From the NCBI RefSeq assembly GCF_010015445.1, contig NC_053133.1, positions 28,196,138 through 28,260,137 on the forward strand: a stretch of DNA of 64,000 bases, written 5' to 3'. Positions 36,178-49,079 of this stretch are shown piece by piece. The translations under genes and the position numbers were made by a program. The notes below the pieces were generated by a model, which saw only the letters and a program-made list of their open reading frames with translations, searched no databases and was not told where the DNA came from. The DNA is from Perca fluviatilis (lineage: Eukaryota > Chordata > Actinopteri > Perciformes > Percidae). Position 1 is the stretch's first letter. Every line of letters starts with the position of its first letter.

Positions 36178-36240
36178 TTTGCTGCTGCAGCCGGGGATCG
36201 AACCGGTGACCCTCTGCTGCTGTAACTAAGCTAACTCTGC
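36178..36240 (-). repeat. tRNA-derived SINE remnant (B-box region)
   Basis: On the minus strand, GGGTCACCGGTTCGATCCCC contains an intact Pol III B-box/T-loop consensus, preceded by TTAGCTTAGTTACAGC, resembling an A-box-side D-arm with a shortened anticodon region. It does not fold as a complete tRNA, so a SINE head is more likely. 36241-36870 holds no recognised feature. Confidence 0.45.
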
Positions 36241-36871
36241 GTCCTCATGTGGCCAAAGGACAGCGCTGCATCCACGTCCAGAGCTCATGGACCAGTTCAA
36301 AGACACCATCAAGGGTTTCTACTTTAGGAAGAAAGCTGCAAACATTCAACTCTTAGATTCATCGCAACTATTTGATCATCCATTGATCCGTTTGAATCAG
36401 AAACAGGTCCACTTGTGTGATGTCAGCTTGTTAAATGTGAATATGTTCTAGTGTCTTCTCTCCTCTGGGACAGGAAACTTAAGATCTTTGAGTTGTGGAC
36501 AAAACAAGACATTTGAGGACATCACCTTGGATTTTTTGGGAAACTCTGATCCACATTTTTCACCATTTTAAAATAATGGTTAGTTGCAACCCGAGTGAGT
36601 TTCAGGAGTAAATGACAACAGTTTAAAGTAGCCAACAGATGAAGAGCTCTGTCCCAAATAATAGCCACACAAGCTGTCAGAAGTTCTGGGATCAGTAAAG
36701 GTGAAGGACTCGCTCGTTAATAAAATAATAAGGTGTCCAGTTTCCTCCACCTCTCAGCTCGTTTCACTCCCCTTCAGTTAACTCCAAACAACACGAGTCC
36801 AGAAACATGTCGGCATTTAGTAATGCCATATTTACTTTAGGTGGTCGTTCATATAGAGTCAACCTCCGATT

Positions 36872-38629
36872 ACGGTGGCCGGGAAGTGCAATGCAACATT
36901 ACAAAGAATGAAACACTTTTACATTTTGGAAAACAAATTTACATTTTGGAAAACAAATTTACATTTTGGAAAACAAAATAACATTTTGGAAAACAAATTT
37001 ACATTTTGGAAAACAAAATAACATTTTAGAAAACAAATTTACATTTTGGAAAACAAAATAACATTTTAGAAAACAAATTTACATTTTGGAAAACAAAATA
37101 ACATTTTAGAAAACAAATTTACATTTTAGAAAACAAATTTACATTTTTGAAAACAAATTTACATTTTGGAAAACAAAATAACATTTTAGAAAACAAATTT
37201 ACATTTTGGAAAACAAATTAACAAGATGCAAAACACTTTTACCAGTCCCGAAACAAATTTACAAATGACAGATTCTTCACGGAAAGGGAATGTACCACAT
37301 ACCGGAAGTGACACGGAAGTGATGAGGTGTTGTTGGTGAGCGCAGTCAATTTGTGTTGTTGTGAGTGAGTATATGGCGTGAATGAAGTTTATGGTGACTT
37401 TACGTGTGGTCGGTGTTTGGAGTTTTTATATGACGCGGACCTGACGGAAACATTGGAAAAACGAGGCGATATGTCACGACCCCGCGGCGGATCGGGGCTA
37501 CAGCGGGGGCAGCTGAGTCCGTCTGCAGCTGCAGGACCTGGAGCTCACTGCCCATTCCGGGAGCCAAAACCGACACCACGCCGCTGGAGACGGGGGGCGT
37601 TTTGCTGGGCCCGCTGGAGGGAAAGGGAAGCCCGGAGAATCAGATCCAGGACTAAACGAGCGGACTGTCACAGCCTGCTGAAGTTTAAATCACAGGTTTC
37701 CTAAAGGGAGTCTGGCGGGACTCGGACTGTGGAGCTACCGAAACACGACTTAAAGTCTCGTTAAATAAATAAATACATGCAGAATAAATAAATGAATCAT
37801 TAGTGGGGGAGTGAGCCAGGACATTTCAGTCTGTTTAAACTTCACTTTGAAGCAGAACCTCTTCGTTCAGAAGGTGAAGTTTCCGTTTGTACTCATATCT
37901 GTGAACTGATTATAATAAATATTCTTTGTATTAACACATTAATTAGTCTCTTTGTCTTTTGTTTAAAAAACTAGAACATCGCATGAGATTTTGACGATTT
38001 ATAGTGATTTTATTTCCGTTAGACCTTTGCCTACATTGACGCGCTGATGCATTAAGGACGGCCCATAGACAGTATATAAGGGAGTGCCTCCCTGTTCCAA
38101 GATGGCGGCTCTATTGACGCATTCGATCCATAACTGCCGTAGTCAAGGCGACATGTATACAACACCTCATCACTTCGGTATGTGGTACATTCCTTTCGCG
38201 AAGAATCTGTCATTTGTAAATTTGTTTCGGGACTGGTAAAAGTGTTTTGCATCATGTTAATTTGTTTTCGAAAATGTATAAATTTGTTTTCTAAAATGTT
38301 ATTTTGTTTTCCAAAATGTAAATTTGTTTTCTAAAATGTTATTTTGTTTTCCAAAATGTAAATTTGTTTTCTAAAATGTTATTTTGTTTTCCAAAATGTA
38401 AATTTGTTTTCCAAAATGTAAATTTGTTTTCTAAAATGTAAATTTGTTTTCGAAAATGTTATTTTGTTTTCCAAAATGTAAATTTGTTTTCTAAAATGTT
38501 ATTTTGTTTTCCAAAATGTAAATTTGTTTTCCAAAATGTTATTTTGTTTTCCAAAATGTAAATTTGTTTTCCAAAATGTAAAAGTGTTTCATTCTTTGTA
38601 ATGTTGCATTGCACTTCCCGGCCACCGTA
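36872..38629. mobile_element. Fold-back element with 20-bp repeats in ~475-bp arms
   Basis: Left arm 36872-37345 and right arm about 38155-38629 are inverted repeats starting TACGGTGGCCGGGAAGTGCA. Each arm contains an array of 20-bp units (AACATTTTGGAAAACAAATT and variants) plus unique sequence (CAGATTCTTCACGGAAAGGG / its complement). TCCGAT occurs just outside both ends, a candidate 6-bp TSD. The 810-bp centre holds a 109-codon frame (37378-37704, CGRCLEFLYDADLTETLEKR...) that I do not recognise, and CAAGATGGCGGC at 38098, a YY1-type motif. Confidence 0.8.
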
Positions 38630-38699
38630 TCCGATACTGTTTGGAGCAGACTAACTGCTATTTGATCAGGATGTTTAGGAGGAGGAAGAAGAAGACACA

Positions 38700-39112
38700 G
38701 CTCAAGAGGTCCAAGTCACCAAAAATGTATTGGCCAGCCCCAGGATGATCTGAGAGCGAGAGAGGAAGAGAAGGGTTGAACATGTGTGGTTCACATAAAT
38801 CCACTCAGAGACAGTTTAGAAGTGGGTCCCGGGCCTTTTAGCCTAACTAGCTGCAGGTCCTGAGTGGATTGGAGCCGTTATGTTGCCCACTGCTGGAATC
38901 ACCTTCTAAGACATGCGCCAACTGGAATTATTTTAAAACTAACATAAGGCTGTTCTCTTTTCCAGAGCTTTTAATTTGTCTTTTTTTAACCGTCATTTAT
39001 TATTTTAGGTTTTACACTTTGTTATTAAAGTGACTTTATGAAATGTGTCTGTCCTGTCATTGTATTTATTGCCTGTAAAGCACTTGTGTGCTCTATTAAA
39101 AAAAAAAAAAAT
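38700..39112 (+). mobile_element. LINE 3'-end fragment with poly-A
   Basis: Contains a decayed CWNHLLRHAPTGIILKLT-like C-terminus, then TGTAAAGCACTTGTGTGCTC and a 13-A tail, a layout seen in fish CR1/L2-type LINE ends. 39125-39395 is the inverted partner of the repeat at 23745-24060. Assignment is tentative. Confidence 0.35.
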
Positions 39113-39399
39113 GAGAACACAGATGAGATTCTTTCACTCTATATTCACCAAAATAAATATTGGAGCCATTCTTTACAGACCTCATAACTCCAGAACAGTC
39201 TGACACTAAAATGGCATTTTTCCAGACCCATCAGGAGAAAATGTCCTGTTTTCCATCCCTGTTTCTGTCTGAGGAACAAACTCTCTCAGATCTGGCAACA
39301 CAGAAGCTAACGTTCACAACGCCCTGACAACACTAATGGAATGACTTTTAGCTAAGTAATTAGACATAACGCCCATTTAGGAGACAGGAAGTGAGGAGT

Positions 39400-41030
39400 G
39401 TTTCATACTGTTGGTGATGTGACAGAAAATCTTTGATATACCGTGCGTTCAAGGACATTGGAAAACCATTTTTCCCAGTGAAAACGTCATAATTCAGAGA
39501 ATCAGGAGGGAAACTGGGGCTAGATTTAGCTAACAGAGTTTCCCAGGTGGTGACGCGTTGTTGACAGCTGACGTTTGATGGAGGCGACTTTGGTTCACTG
39601 AAAATATTTCAATGACAATAAACTGTTTATTGTGGACAAACGCCTCCGCTAAGAAACACACACAGACATAACATCTTCAAATTATTCATAAATAGGCCCA
39701 TTTATAAACCTTATACGCGTCCTTTCCCGTTGGTTGTCCTGCAGATAACACAAACTAACACCTGTCCATGTGCTGTTTGGATGCTCGCATAAGAAAACAG
39801 CAACAATCTTTGTTATTGTGGCCTCCATGGTTACACACGCCCAACAGTTGGTGGCAGTCACGCAACAAGTTGTTAAGCCAAACGCCAATATAGCAGAAGA
39901 AGAAGAAGACGCATCCCGACCATGTGAACGCTGGCAGTCGGATAAACAACGTAACCACGGGGACGGTCCCTGTTATTCCCAGGAGGCATGAACGCAGTAA
40001 GAGCTCCAGTTGTGGTATGAAGGTGTAAACATGATCACTGACCAGAAGAGTTCTCCTCCAGCACCTCCTGAGCATCCACTTCCTCACCTCCTCCATCCTG
40101 AATCACAAAAATTCAAACATCACAAAAATAAAAATCCTGCTAAACGAGCAAACAATCTTCATTTCTACATGTTCCTGCATCATTACCACCTTGAGATCAG
40201 AGACAGACTGCTGTATCTGCTGATACTTTCATATTTTAACGGGATGCTACCTGAGCAGAGGAGTTAGTCGGGACGCCGGGTGACTCTGACGTCCCTGAAG
40301 GTGGCACCGCTGTCGTAGGAGCTGCATCAAATCAGTCAACACCTGAAGAATACATGACATCTGGATATTTAAGAGAAAATAGATCAAAACAATCTGCAGG
40401 TTTTAAAACTTTGCACCACAAACAAATTTCATCTTCAGTTCATGGAGATGAATAAAGTCCAACGTTGACCAATAAAGATGTGATAGCGATGCTTTTGTTG
40501 TTCAGCTGTAATACAGTATCGTTGACAGCTTTGTCACTCCACATCAGAATGGGACTGTTGGTATGGGGGGGGGGGCCCTCTTGTTGAACTGTGCATGCTA
40601 CGGTAGTTACCTGTTCAAAAGGAAAGCTAACAAGTGGTTTCAAAATGGTCCAATGGGACGGAGAAGGGAAGAAAGAAGTGCTTCCCTTCTTGTTTGATGG
40701 TGTTCTGCTAGCAGGGAGGAGGAGTTCTCCTCTTTTTCTAACAGCTCTGGATGGAAAACCAGAAGACAAGAGAAGGGATTTTTAAACCAGCTAGGGTTGG
40801 CTACCGTTCATCATCACAGAGAGCACCGGCTACTGATACAGAGAGCTGAAATTCTCTCCCTCTTTTTATTTCAGTTGGTAAAATAATTCCAATCCTATTT
40901 CTTCTATTTACTTGGAACATTGTCATTTATTTAGACATTAACATTTGACACACCACACAAAATAAAGCCCCTCCAATACAACCTATTACATCAATTATTA
41001 ATTAACTGCACTCTTAACTGTTACTCTTGT
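39400..41030. other. Intergenic sequence without a recognised gene
   Basis: Contains an AGAAGAAGAAGAAG-type repeat (39895-39912) within sequence common as fish dispersed repeat, and scattered short frames with no family resemblance. Confidence 0.4.
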
Positions 41031-41155
41031 TGTTGTATCTTATTCTATATTAGCTTTTTACCTCTTTTTAATTGCTCTTTAATTTAGTTTGATGTAAAGC
41101 ACTGTGAGTTGCCTTGTTGCTGAAATGTGCCATAGAAATAAAGTTACCTTTCAAC
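41030..41155 (+). mobile_element. L2-type LINE 3' end fragment
   Basis: GATGTAAAGCACTGTGAGTT and GCCATAGAAATAAAG match the usual 3' end of CR1/L2-like fish LINEs, including an AATAAA. Confidence 0.5.
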
Positions 41156-41284
41156 CTCTAGCCTGGTAACAACAACAACTCAAACTAACTCAAGAAATCC
41201 AAAAGGAATAAAATCTACCTTTTTTCAAATGGTTCTCAAATGGGGTGATGCTGCTGCTCCGTTCTCTCTTACCCTCCCTCAGCT

Positions 41285-41285
<1 letters not shown>

Positions 41286-41350
<65 letters not shown>
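41286..41350. repeat. (CT)n microsatellite
   Basis: Pure CT run. Confidence 0.95.
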
Positions 41351-41353
<3 letters not shown>

Positions 41354-41449
41354 TTTTTGCGTCCTTCCCATTTCTGCGAGAAAGCAGACTGTCCTGAAGG
41401 TTAGATTTAAATACAACAAAGCTGCTCTCTCATTGGTCAGAGATTTAGT

Positions 41450-41940
41450 TTAGTTAGAAGTAACGCGTTACTGTAATCCGATTACTTTTTTCAAGTAATG
41501 AGTAAAGTAAAGGATTACAATTGCAAAACCAGTCATTAGATTCCTGTTCCTTCCCCGTGAGCAGGCTGTGTTACTGCGTTACTTCATGGTGATGTTGTTT
41601 GGTGAGACTGTCCCGTGACTGAGTGACGATGACGTGTGAGCGCCGCGACGTCAGCGGTAAACACCGCCATGTGTAGTGTTGAACAAGAGACAACATGGAG
41701 CGGGACAGAGCAGGACCGCGCAGCCTTTAATGCTCGGAAGTACCCACATTACTTTGAGTTGGACTCGGTTAAAGGAGACAAAAACATCAGCGTCTGCTGT
41801 CCACGCTGCGTGGGAAGAAAGCGTTTATCTACAGCCAAACATTCACCTCAAATCTGAGCCAGCACCTAGCAAGCTGGGACAGGAATGTGGAACCCTCACT
41901 TACAATAACGCAGCACTTCATTGTTATTAGAACAGAAATA
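41450..41940 (+). mobile_element. hAT fragment with BED-finger transposase start
   Basis: AAGTAACGCGTTACTGTAAT and TCAAGTAATGAGTAAAGTAA are the typical terminal region of a common fish hAT. Downstream, a frame (from about 41636) gives AFNARKYPHYFELDSVKGDK and NISVCCPRCVGRKRLSTAKH; after a one-base slip it continues SNLSQHLASWDRNVEPSLTI. C-x2-C plus the later His fit a BED finger. The rest of the transposase is absent, so it is a dead fragment. Confidence 0.7.
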
Positions 41941-42281
41941 AAATGCTACTACAAGTAGGAGGATGCTCCAAACCCAGCAATAAAAATAGCTTTTTCACTG
42001 TTAGTTTGCTTTGTTCCACGTAATGCATCAGATAAAACCTCTCCAACAGTTTGAAAGCGTTCCTGTCGAGTCCTGTGGATCTTACTTTGTGTGGCGCCTT
42101 CAGAGTTTGTAAATCAGTTAACGTATCTACAATAATGAATACTTAAAGTCATGTTGGACCATTTCTTCACCTATATACACTTTAAATGTCTGGAGTTCCT
42201 TTAGCCACCTTTAATTATCTGTAACCACTATCACTGAGCTTAATGTACTTAACCCACTTATATCAAGATATGTATATATAT

Positions 42282-42282
<1 letters not shown>

Positions 42283-42326
<44 letters not shown>

Positions 42327-42545
42327 GAGCTTTTAAGTAAATTGCATGTGGCGCAATTAGATAAATCTTAGATCACTTATTCAACACATAACTTTTCACA
42401 CCTTAGCTCTGATACCTTCAGCAAAGGGAATAAACATCACTGTTATCAGTTCATCAATTAACATGTAATATTTACTCTGAAATAAAATCACTCTCCTTTA
42501 AACTTCCGTGTGTGTGTGTGTGTGTGTATGTGTGTGTGTGTGTGT
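42283..42545. repeat. (TA)n and (GT)n microsatellites
   Basis: TA run at 42283-42322 and GT run at 42507-42545. The AT-rich stretch 42650-43640 begins with CACTGAAAAAATT, which resembles an EnSpm/CACTA-type end, but no partner end was found. Confidence 0.8.
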
Positions 42546-43639
42546 GCTGGCATGTGTGTAAAAACACTGGCTCCGATTGGCTACCATGAAACATGACTCT
42601 GCCTTAGCCAATCATAATCGCTTACCTCGTTATTAACCCACCTCCTCACTACACTGAAAAAATTTAATCATTGACTTTAATTTAATTTATTAAGGCAACC
42701 AGTTCCACGTATTTTTATTCCGTTCGTTAAAAGCAAAAATATTAAGGTCATTTAATTTATGTTACAGTAACATAATGATTGTAAATTCAGCTAATTAAAT
42801 GTTTTACTTCTGATCAACAAGACATATTTAAGCTTAACCAAATTAAGTCAGTTATGTTATATTAACCTAAATAATATATGTACAGGCTACATATTTTACA
42901 TTTGTCAATTCAGCATATATCTTATTTGTAGTCATTAAATAATACATTAAGTTCAGTTAATGAAAACATTAGGTTTTCATCTACTATAAGTTTTACTATT
43001 TACTTTGACATAATTCAATCAATTTTGTCAACCGGTTCCACACAAATGAATTAGGTACACCCAACATAGTTTTCTTATTTCCTTTATTCACCAACACAGC
43101 AGTGATTCAGTAACATTTTGGTGCAATTCTATACACTACAGTAACATTGTATACAATAAAGTAACATTTAAATGCTTGTACACATTTGTAGACACATGGA
43201 ATTACAGCTGCAAATATTAGTCGATTGATTGACAGCAAATTAAATAATTCACACATTTTATTAAATAACTCATACTTTTTACGGTTTAATAAATAATACT
43301 TTTACAGTTTTCAAATTTGTTTACAACAAAATAATAGTCTCTCCATCTAACAGCCTTGCCCCTGGAAACTTTATTTTAGATGTTAACACTAACAAACATG
43401 TACTCTCTGTCAAAGTAGCATTTCTTTAACGGGTATATGAAAGATGGTCTGGTGATTGAACTTCCTTGCAGTTGTTTTTGATGCAGCTTAGTGTTAAAAC
43501 ATCCACAAAATATCCACAGTTATATATCAACCATTTTTGCGCAGCATGGTCTCTCAATTCTACATCACTTCTCTAGTAGTGCCACTCAACTACCACTTTT
43601 CATGTATGGTAAAACCTTTTCAAACGTTTACAAAAAAAT

Positions 43640-46260
43640 TTGTTGTTTTCCTCAAGTGTAGTTTCTCTGCTCTATTTTCAAACAGGTAATAATTTTATTC
43701 AGTTTCGGCCCAAAATATTTCTCCTGTTCTATGGAATATTCAGCATCCAAATCAGTGATTGTCTCATACATGCAGTTGGTTCTTGAGCGAGTACTGTGGC
43801 CTTGGTTGGGAGTCTGCAAGCATCCATTTGAAGGAAGAACTTTGAAGTACTTCAAAGAAGGCTTTCAGTCTGTTAGGATAACTGAGGGCACATGCAGAGG
43901 CAAAGTCTCCCAAGTCATGCAGAACATCAACAACCTCTATCACAATTCCAACATCGGCTGGAGGAGTGGTGCTATCACCTCCCTTAACATCCATGCTGTA
44001 GATCAGTCGTCGGCAACCTTTTTGATATGAAGTGCCCTTTCAAAATTATTTGTTTATTAGTTTGCCATGTCAACATTAAGTTTAACTATGACATCACATC
44101 AAAATGTAATATCCAGGGAATCTGTAATTTTATTCCATAGCAACATTTGATAACATTTATTTCTTATAATAAGGACCTTTTAATTATTATTATTATTGTA
44201 TATTATTATTATTATGATTATGGAAACATGGTTTTAGCATGCAGCGTCCTGATTGGTGGAAAATGGGCTGACAAAAATATCACTGTCAAAGAGCCTGAAG
44301 CGAAAAGTTGTGGAAAAGCCCAGCTTTAATGATGAATGGACTGATAAGCAGGTCCTGTATGTCTCATTTTCATTGAAATGATGCTGTGGCAAAATAATAA
44401 TAACACAACCAGCATCATTACTCAAGAATGAAGAACACGAACATAACAACTGCGCGTCATTCACATGCATATTAAGTAGCCATATGTATTTGTTTTGGTC
44501 TTATAATGCGTCCATATTTACCGCTCCAGTGGAGAGGACGGTTTCCTTAGCCAGCTTAAGTTTATAAGAATTTGTCCAAATTTCCAGATTCCCTGAAAAC
44601 TAAGATAAACAGACTACAATCCGACAGCTTTCTTTTAGCTTGTTTTGTAAAAATGTGCTATTTGCAGAGTAGAGCCTGTGTTTTGCGTAAAACAGCGCGG
44701 TGACAAGAGTGTACTGAGCAGATTGAAATATCGCTTTCTACATGTTTATGCCGTCTCACAGGTGAGTGCATTGATAAGTATTGACTTTTAACTCACAAAG
44801 GTTTTAATGTAGCCTACTTACAGTAACAAGACTAGCGTTAGTTCATCTGCCCCAGCGGCCGTTGGTAATCCTCTTGTATTGTTCCCATTCAGAGATATGA
44901 ATCAATCAAACTACTGTGTGTGTTGTGTGTGTGTGTGTGTGTGTACCCAGTGGCCGTTGGTAATCCTCTTTGTATCGTTCCCAGTCAGAGATATGAGTAA
45001 AACTACCGTAAATAACATCGCTTGCTAACTGTGAACGTTGTAGTTTGGTGTGCGGATGAGAGAGTGCATATTGCCAGCGTGCACATTGGTTAAGGTCCCG
45101 TGCCCTATGTTGGCATCGCGGTGCCTAAGGTTGCCGGCCGCTGTAGATACAAGCTCCCTCTCAACAGCTGTACCATCGGCTTCCTTTTACAGAGGAGAAA
45201 GAGCAAGGAGAAAAACAAATATTAGAAAATGTTTTACCCACGCGAATTCAGATTTCCTGTATATAATTTTAATTTGAATAGCATCACACCAGTATGTGTA
45301 TAAATAAGATGAAGTAATGCTGGGTGATTGTAACAAACTAGAGATAATTTTTATCATTTACATTATTTAATAAACACTGACCAAGCACTTTATTAGGCAG
45401 GGCAATCTAATGCAATCCAACAGCTCTGCTATAGATTCTCTTTAATTATACTTAGATATTTTCAGTTTTTTTTTAAATTGTGTTCCTAATATTCTCATGT
45501 AGGTAGACAATAATACTAAAACATTTGTACATTAAAACTGTACACCGCCAACACCCAGTACCTCAGTAATTATTGGTAATTAATCACCTTACTGTTAATG
45601 TCCAAAAAAAAAAAAGTTTAATACAATAATGCATACACAAACCCACACCTCACATTTCTATAAACGTGAATAGGTGACACCTTTAACACAGTTTACCCCC
45701 CCAAAAAATACATTTGTAGATGTCCGCATTTAACAGGGAAGGGAAGAAGAAAACAATAAAGAATCTTGTTTGTTTTAAATCTCTTTCACGCATCTAAAAA
45801 CTAAAGTTTTTGTCCCTTAGCTTTTCACAACAATCACTAATAGATAAACCCGAAAACCAGCCCTCAATTGTTTGTGTGATCAGTGCTGTATGTTGAGAAG
45901 CAAACTTCTGTTTCTCATTCCAATACATTTGATCCCTAAACACAGCTACAGTGATTGGTATGTGTTTATATTCGGAGGTGGCTGCAAATAAAAATTTGAA
46001 AGAAGCACAAGAGTTGCTGTTCAGAGTGCATTCATAGATACTGTCTAGTCAGTCAGATTCACTAGTCAACATCAACTTATAATTCCATAATATTTTCTAC
46101 CAACTGCAAAACATACCTGTGTCATTAGGGCCATAATGATCCTGATTTCCTCCCTGCAGAGCCTCCTTTGTTCAACACTTTCTTGAGCTGCTCAGTGTTG
46201 GTCAAGTTGTGTAAGGAACTTTGAGAGAAGGGGTAGTAGTAGTAAGACAAATTCTGCCTC
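43640..46260 (-). pseudogene. Remnant of a repetitive teleost coding family, split by a hAT
   Basis: Minus-strand frames read VGIVIEVVDVLHDLGDFASA then CALSYPNRLKAFFEVLQ (43800-43994), and in a shifted frame LLQMDACRLPTKATVLAQE. I recall the pattern (I-V-I-E-G-x-V-L, LGD, ALNL-YP, FEVxQK) from the C-terminus of a high-copy fish protein family. The frame continues upstream beyond the hAT at 44004-45133 (EGACIYS before MDVKG), and a coding-like piece LTNTEQLKKVLNKGG lies at about 46155-46260. Indels make it non-functional. Most of 45250-46140 is AT-rich without recognised content. Confidence 0.45.
44004..45133 (+). mobile_element. hAT element (CAGGGGTCGGCAACC family), 1.13 kb copy
   Basis: A degenerate left end CAGTCGTCGGCAACC and right end GGTTGCCGGCCG match the termini of the intact copy at 57289-59297. 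CTGTAGAT lies on both sides, a likely 8-bp TSD partly merged with the right end. It contains NDEWTDKQ followed directly by GTCCTGTATG, without the 560-bp segment present in the other copy, and a GT run at 44912-44944. It inserted into the older coding remnant. Confidence 0.8.
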
Positions 46261-46786
46261 CATCTGAAAAACATGTCCACAAATACAAATCATATTAATG
46301 GTACCTACTAAAACAGTCAACATTCATTATTTTAGTAATACCTCATGAAAAGGTTTTTCTATGTTCTGCCATAACGTACCACATGAAAACTTCAAGCAGT
46401 CCAGCTATAACACATCAATAAGGAGGGGAGCTGACAAAGACTATCCCAGCCAGGATCTGAAATTCAAAAGTTTAACAGAAGCCATCAACTACTGAAATGC
46501 ATTACTTGCATTTAATAGAGCTCTATACCTTAAAATATATTTAAAAAATCTATTCAGAAGAAATAATAAAGCTGTCAGCTAATAAATGTTCCTGAAAATA
46601 TGCAAAATCCCAGTTTTGCAATAATTAGGGAGCCTAGTTACCTTTGCTTGAGTAGGTCTTATCAGACAGGAGCACAACTCATCAATGAAGCAATTGTTCA
46701 GGATCAGAAATTTTACTGAAAAACATAATGATTACTAAAGACAATAAATATAAATATAATAATAAAATAATAAATGTATAAAGATC

Positions 46787-48787
46787 TTAAAGTGATGGTT
46801 GAGATAATTCACCCTAGGGTCCTTTGCACCATGACCTCGAGCCAAGCCACCCCAGAAGCTTTTTCAGCTGGGTCTAGCATTAAGGAGAGTTAGTGTGAGT
46901 GCTTGGCTGAATTAAGCAGCGCCAGGGAGCTAATAATGGACCGCGTTTGTATCACAATGAAATGACCCACTAATAATGCCGAAATGATACCAAAGCGTCT
47001 ACAAGTAGTACAAATAGGTTATGTACTCATAAAACTATAGTTAGCCAATCCATTAATGAAAAAACCGAATAACCGCGGGTTGTTGCATTCTTTTGTCACA
47101 CAATACTACGAGTCCGGAGAAAAGATGATTTTTGTAACATTTTTAGTAACATTTAGGATTCTATTCACCCAGTTATTGACATATTACACACATATATTTC
47201 ACAGTTTGATGCATGAAAATTACGTTTAACGTTAGGCTACTGCTCTGCTTTCTGCTCAAGACTTCGGCTTAAAGCCATTGTTGTCATAAGTAAACCGGCG
47301 TCTCTGCCAATTTCAGCTGCACAAGCTACAAAATAACTAATCAGGCGGTATTTAACTCATAATAAGACATGCCTATAGGTAGCAGTATACAGCTATGTGT
47401 ACCACTTCTTCTTTTGGTTACAACAAAGACAAAAGTGCTTAAAATTGTAGATAACCACAATGTTTACTACGTGCGTGTGCGGCGTAGGCCATCTTTGAAA
47501 GTGAGTTCCGGGGTCCCTCTGAGTTCAGACGACTTGACGAGTCGTAAATACGACCTCTGGGGCGTTCTTTTTGCAACTTCCGGGGCGTAACTCCGGAAAA
47601 CAACTCGTAAAACGACTTCGGTGGACAAAAAGAACGCACCATTAACAACAAGCTGGACTACATCCTCCTTCAACGAAACTCCCAACGTGAGTTCAGTGAC
47701 TGCTGTGTTTTTGTTGTTGTGGAAACATGCCTGAACAACAGTGTACCGGAACCGGGACTATCCAGCTACCAGGCTGCTCTCGCCGGCCCGTGGAGGTGGG
47801 CTGTGTTAAACGGACTGGTGTAGAAATAAAATCCAACTAGCTACTGCTAACTGCTGGTGGAGCTTGTGACTGTTAAATGCCGACCATTCCGACATTCGCA
47901 CGCTAATTCCACGGCTGTGTTTATACTCTGTGTTTAGCTACACCAATGCTAGTATGCGTTAGCTGAACTACGGATCCTGCTTGCAAGTGTCCGCTCATTT
48001 AGACCACAAACTGGACTACATCCAACTTCAACGACACTCCCAACGTGAGTTCAGAGACTGCCGTATTTTTGTTGTTGTGGAAACCTGCCTGAATAGTGTA
48101 CCGGACTGTCCAGCTACCAGGCCTGCTAGCCCTCCGAGCTAGAGATGCTCTGTCGCCAGGTAAAAGAGGTGGGCTGTGTTAACACGAAGTGGTGCAGAAA
48201 TGTGGTGATTTGTATCCATTTAACTGCTAACTGCTGGTGGAGTTTGTGACTGTTAAATGCCGACCATTCTACATTACACGCTAATTCACGGCTGTTTTTA
48301 TGCTCGGTGTTTACAGCCCACCAAGCGCTAATGCTAGTATGCGTTAGCTGAACTTTCGGAGCCTATAAAGTGTGTGTACTAAATGTAGCCTGTTTAGGTA
48401 TGTCGTTTTTATATAATGTTGTTTTTATATATAATGTTGTTTTATATAATGTGCGTTTTTATATATGTTAAATGTGTAACACCACTTGAGTCCACGATGA
48501 AAACGTTGTTTACGTGTATATGGTTGAAATGACAATAAAACAGTGAGTTGGGTTGGATGCCTCTGTCGGTCTGTCAAGCGGTAGGCGTGGCTTGGGAGTG
48601 GACTCAAAGCAACGAAGCAGGTGCATTCTGGGATTTGGTGTTTTTCATCCATATAAGACCAAAACACATTTTCTGGCTTTTCTCGGCCTAGAAGGCACCA
48701 ATTTAAATTTTTTTTTCACATTTCTACTACATAAGTGACCCAATTTAAAGATATATTCAGCTTTCCAGCGGTGAAATATTCCTTTAA
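46787..48787. mobile_element. TTAA-bounded element of ~2 kb carrying LINE fragments
   Basis: Left end TTAAAGTGATGGTTGAGATA and right end (reverse strand) TTAAAGGAATATTTCACCGC begin with the same TTAAAG but are otherwise poorly matched. The first 280 bp match the inverted element ending at 13404. Inside is a palindromic stretch (about 47500-47650) and two copies of a LINE endonuclease-like fragment. It could be one element or two nested ones sharing TTAA ends. Confidence 0.6.
47644..48140 (+). pseudogene. Duplicated LINE endonuclease-domain fragment
   Basis: Copy 1 (47644-47775) reads NKLDYILLQRNSQREFSDCC then VFVVVETCLNNSVPEPG. Copy 2 (48008-48130) reads KLDYIQLQRHSQREFRDCRI then FVVVETCLNSVPD. 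Both resemble the AP-endonuclease start of fish non-LTR retrotransposons (the E-T-W-L-N block with W changed to C). The spacing is about 360 bp, so host and fragment were duplicated together. Neither has the rest of the enzyme. Confidence 0.6.
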
Positions 48788-49079
48788 TCTCCTGTAGGAG
48801 AGTCTCTCAGAAACATGTGAACAGTCAGTCACATAATATTACACATAGAAGAAAAACAGATACAGGGTAGACACCTTCAACACTCAGTTTAGTCTATTTA
48901 CAAGAATATTTACATTACATATTTACGTTGTATTTGTCTATGTTGCATCTATGTTAAATTGAGTTTTTGGTGTCTGTATATTATCTGTTGTATGTTTATC
49001 GGGCACCCTCCGAAAAAACTTTTAGTAGCTTATTTGGGGTCGCGGCCTACATATGATCAGTGTACCTTCTGGAATTGTG

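Noticed and set aside
36178..36240. A functional tRNA gene
   Set aside because: Only the T-arm/B-box is convincing; the acceptor stem and anticodon arm do not pair, so a SINE remnant is more likely.
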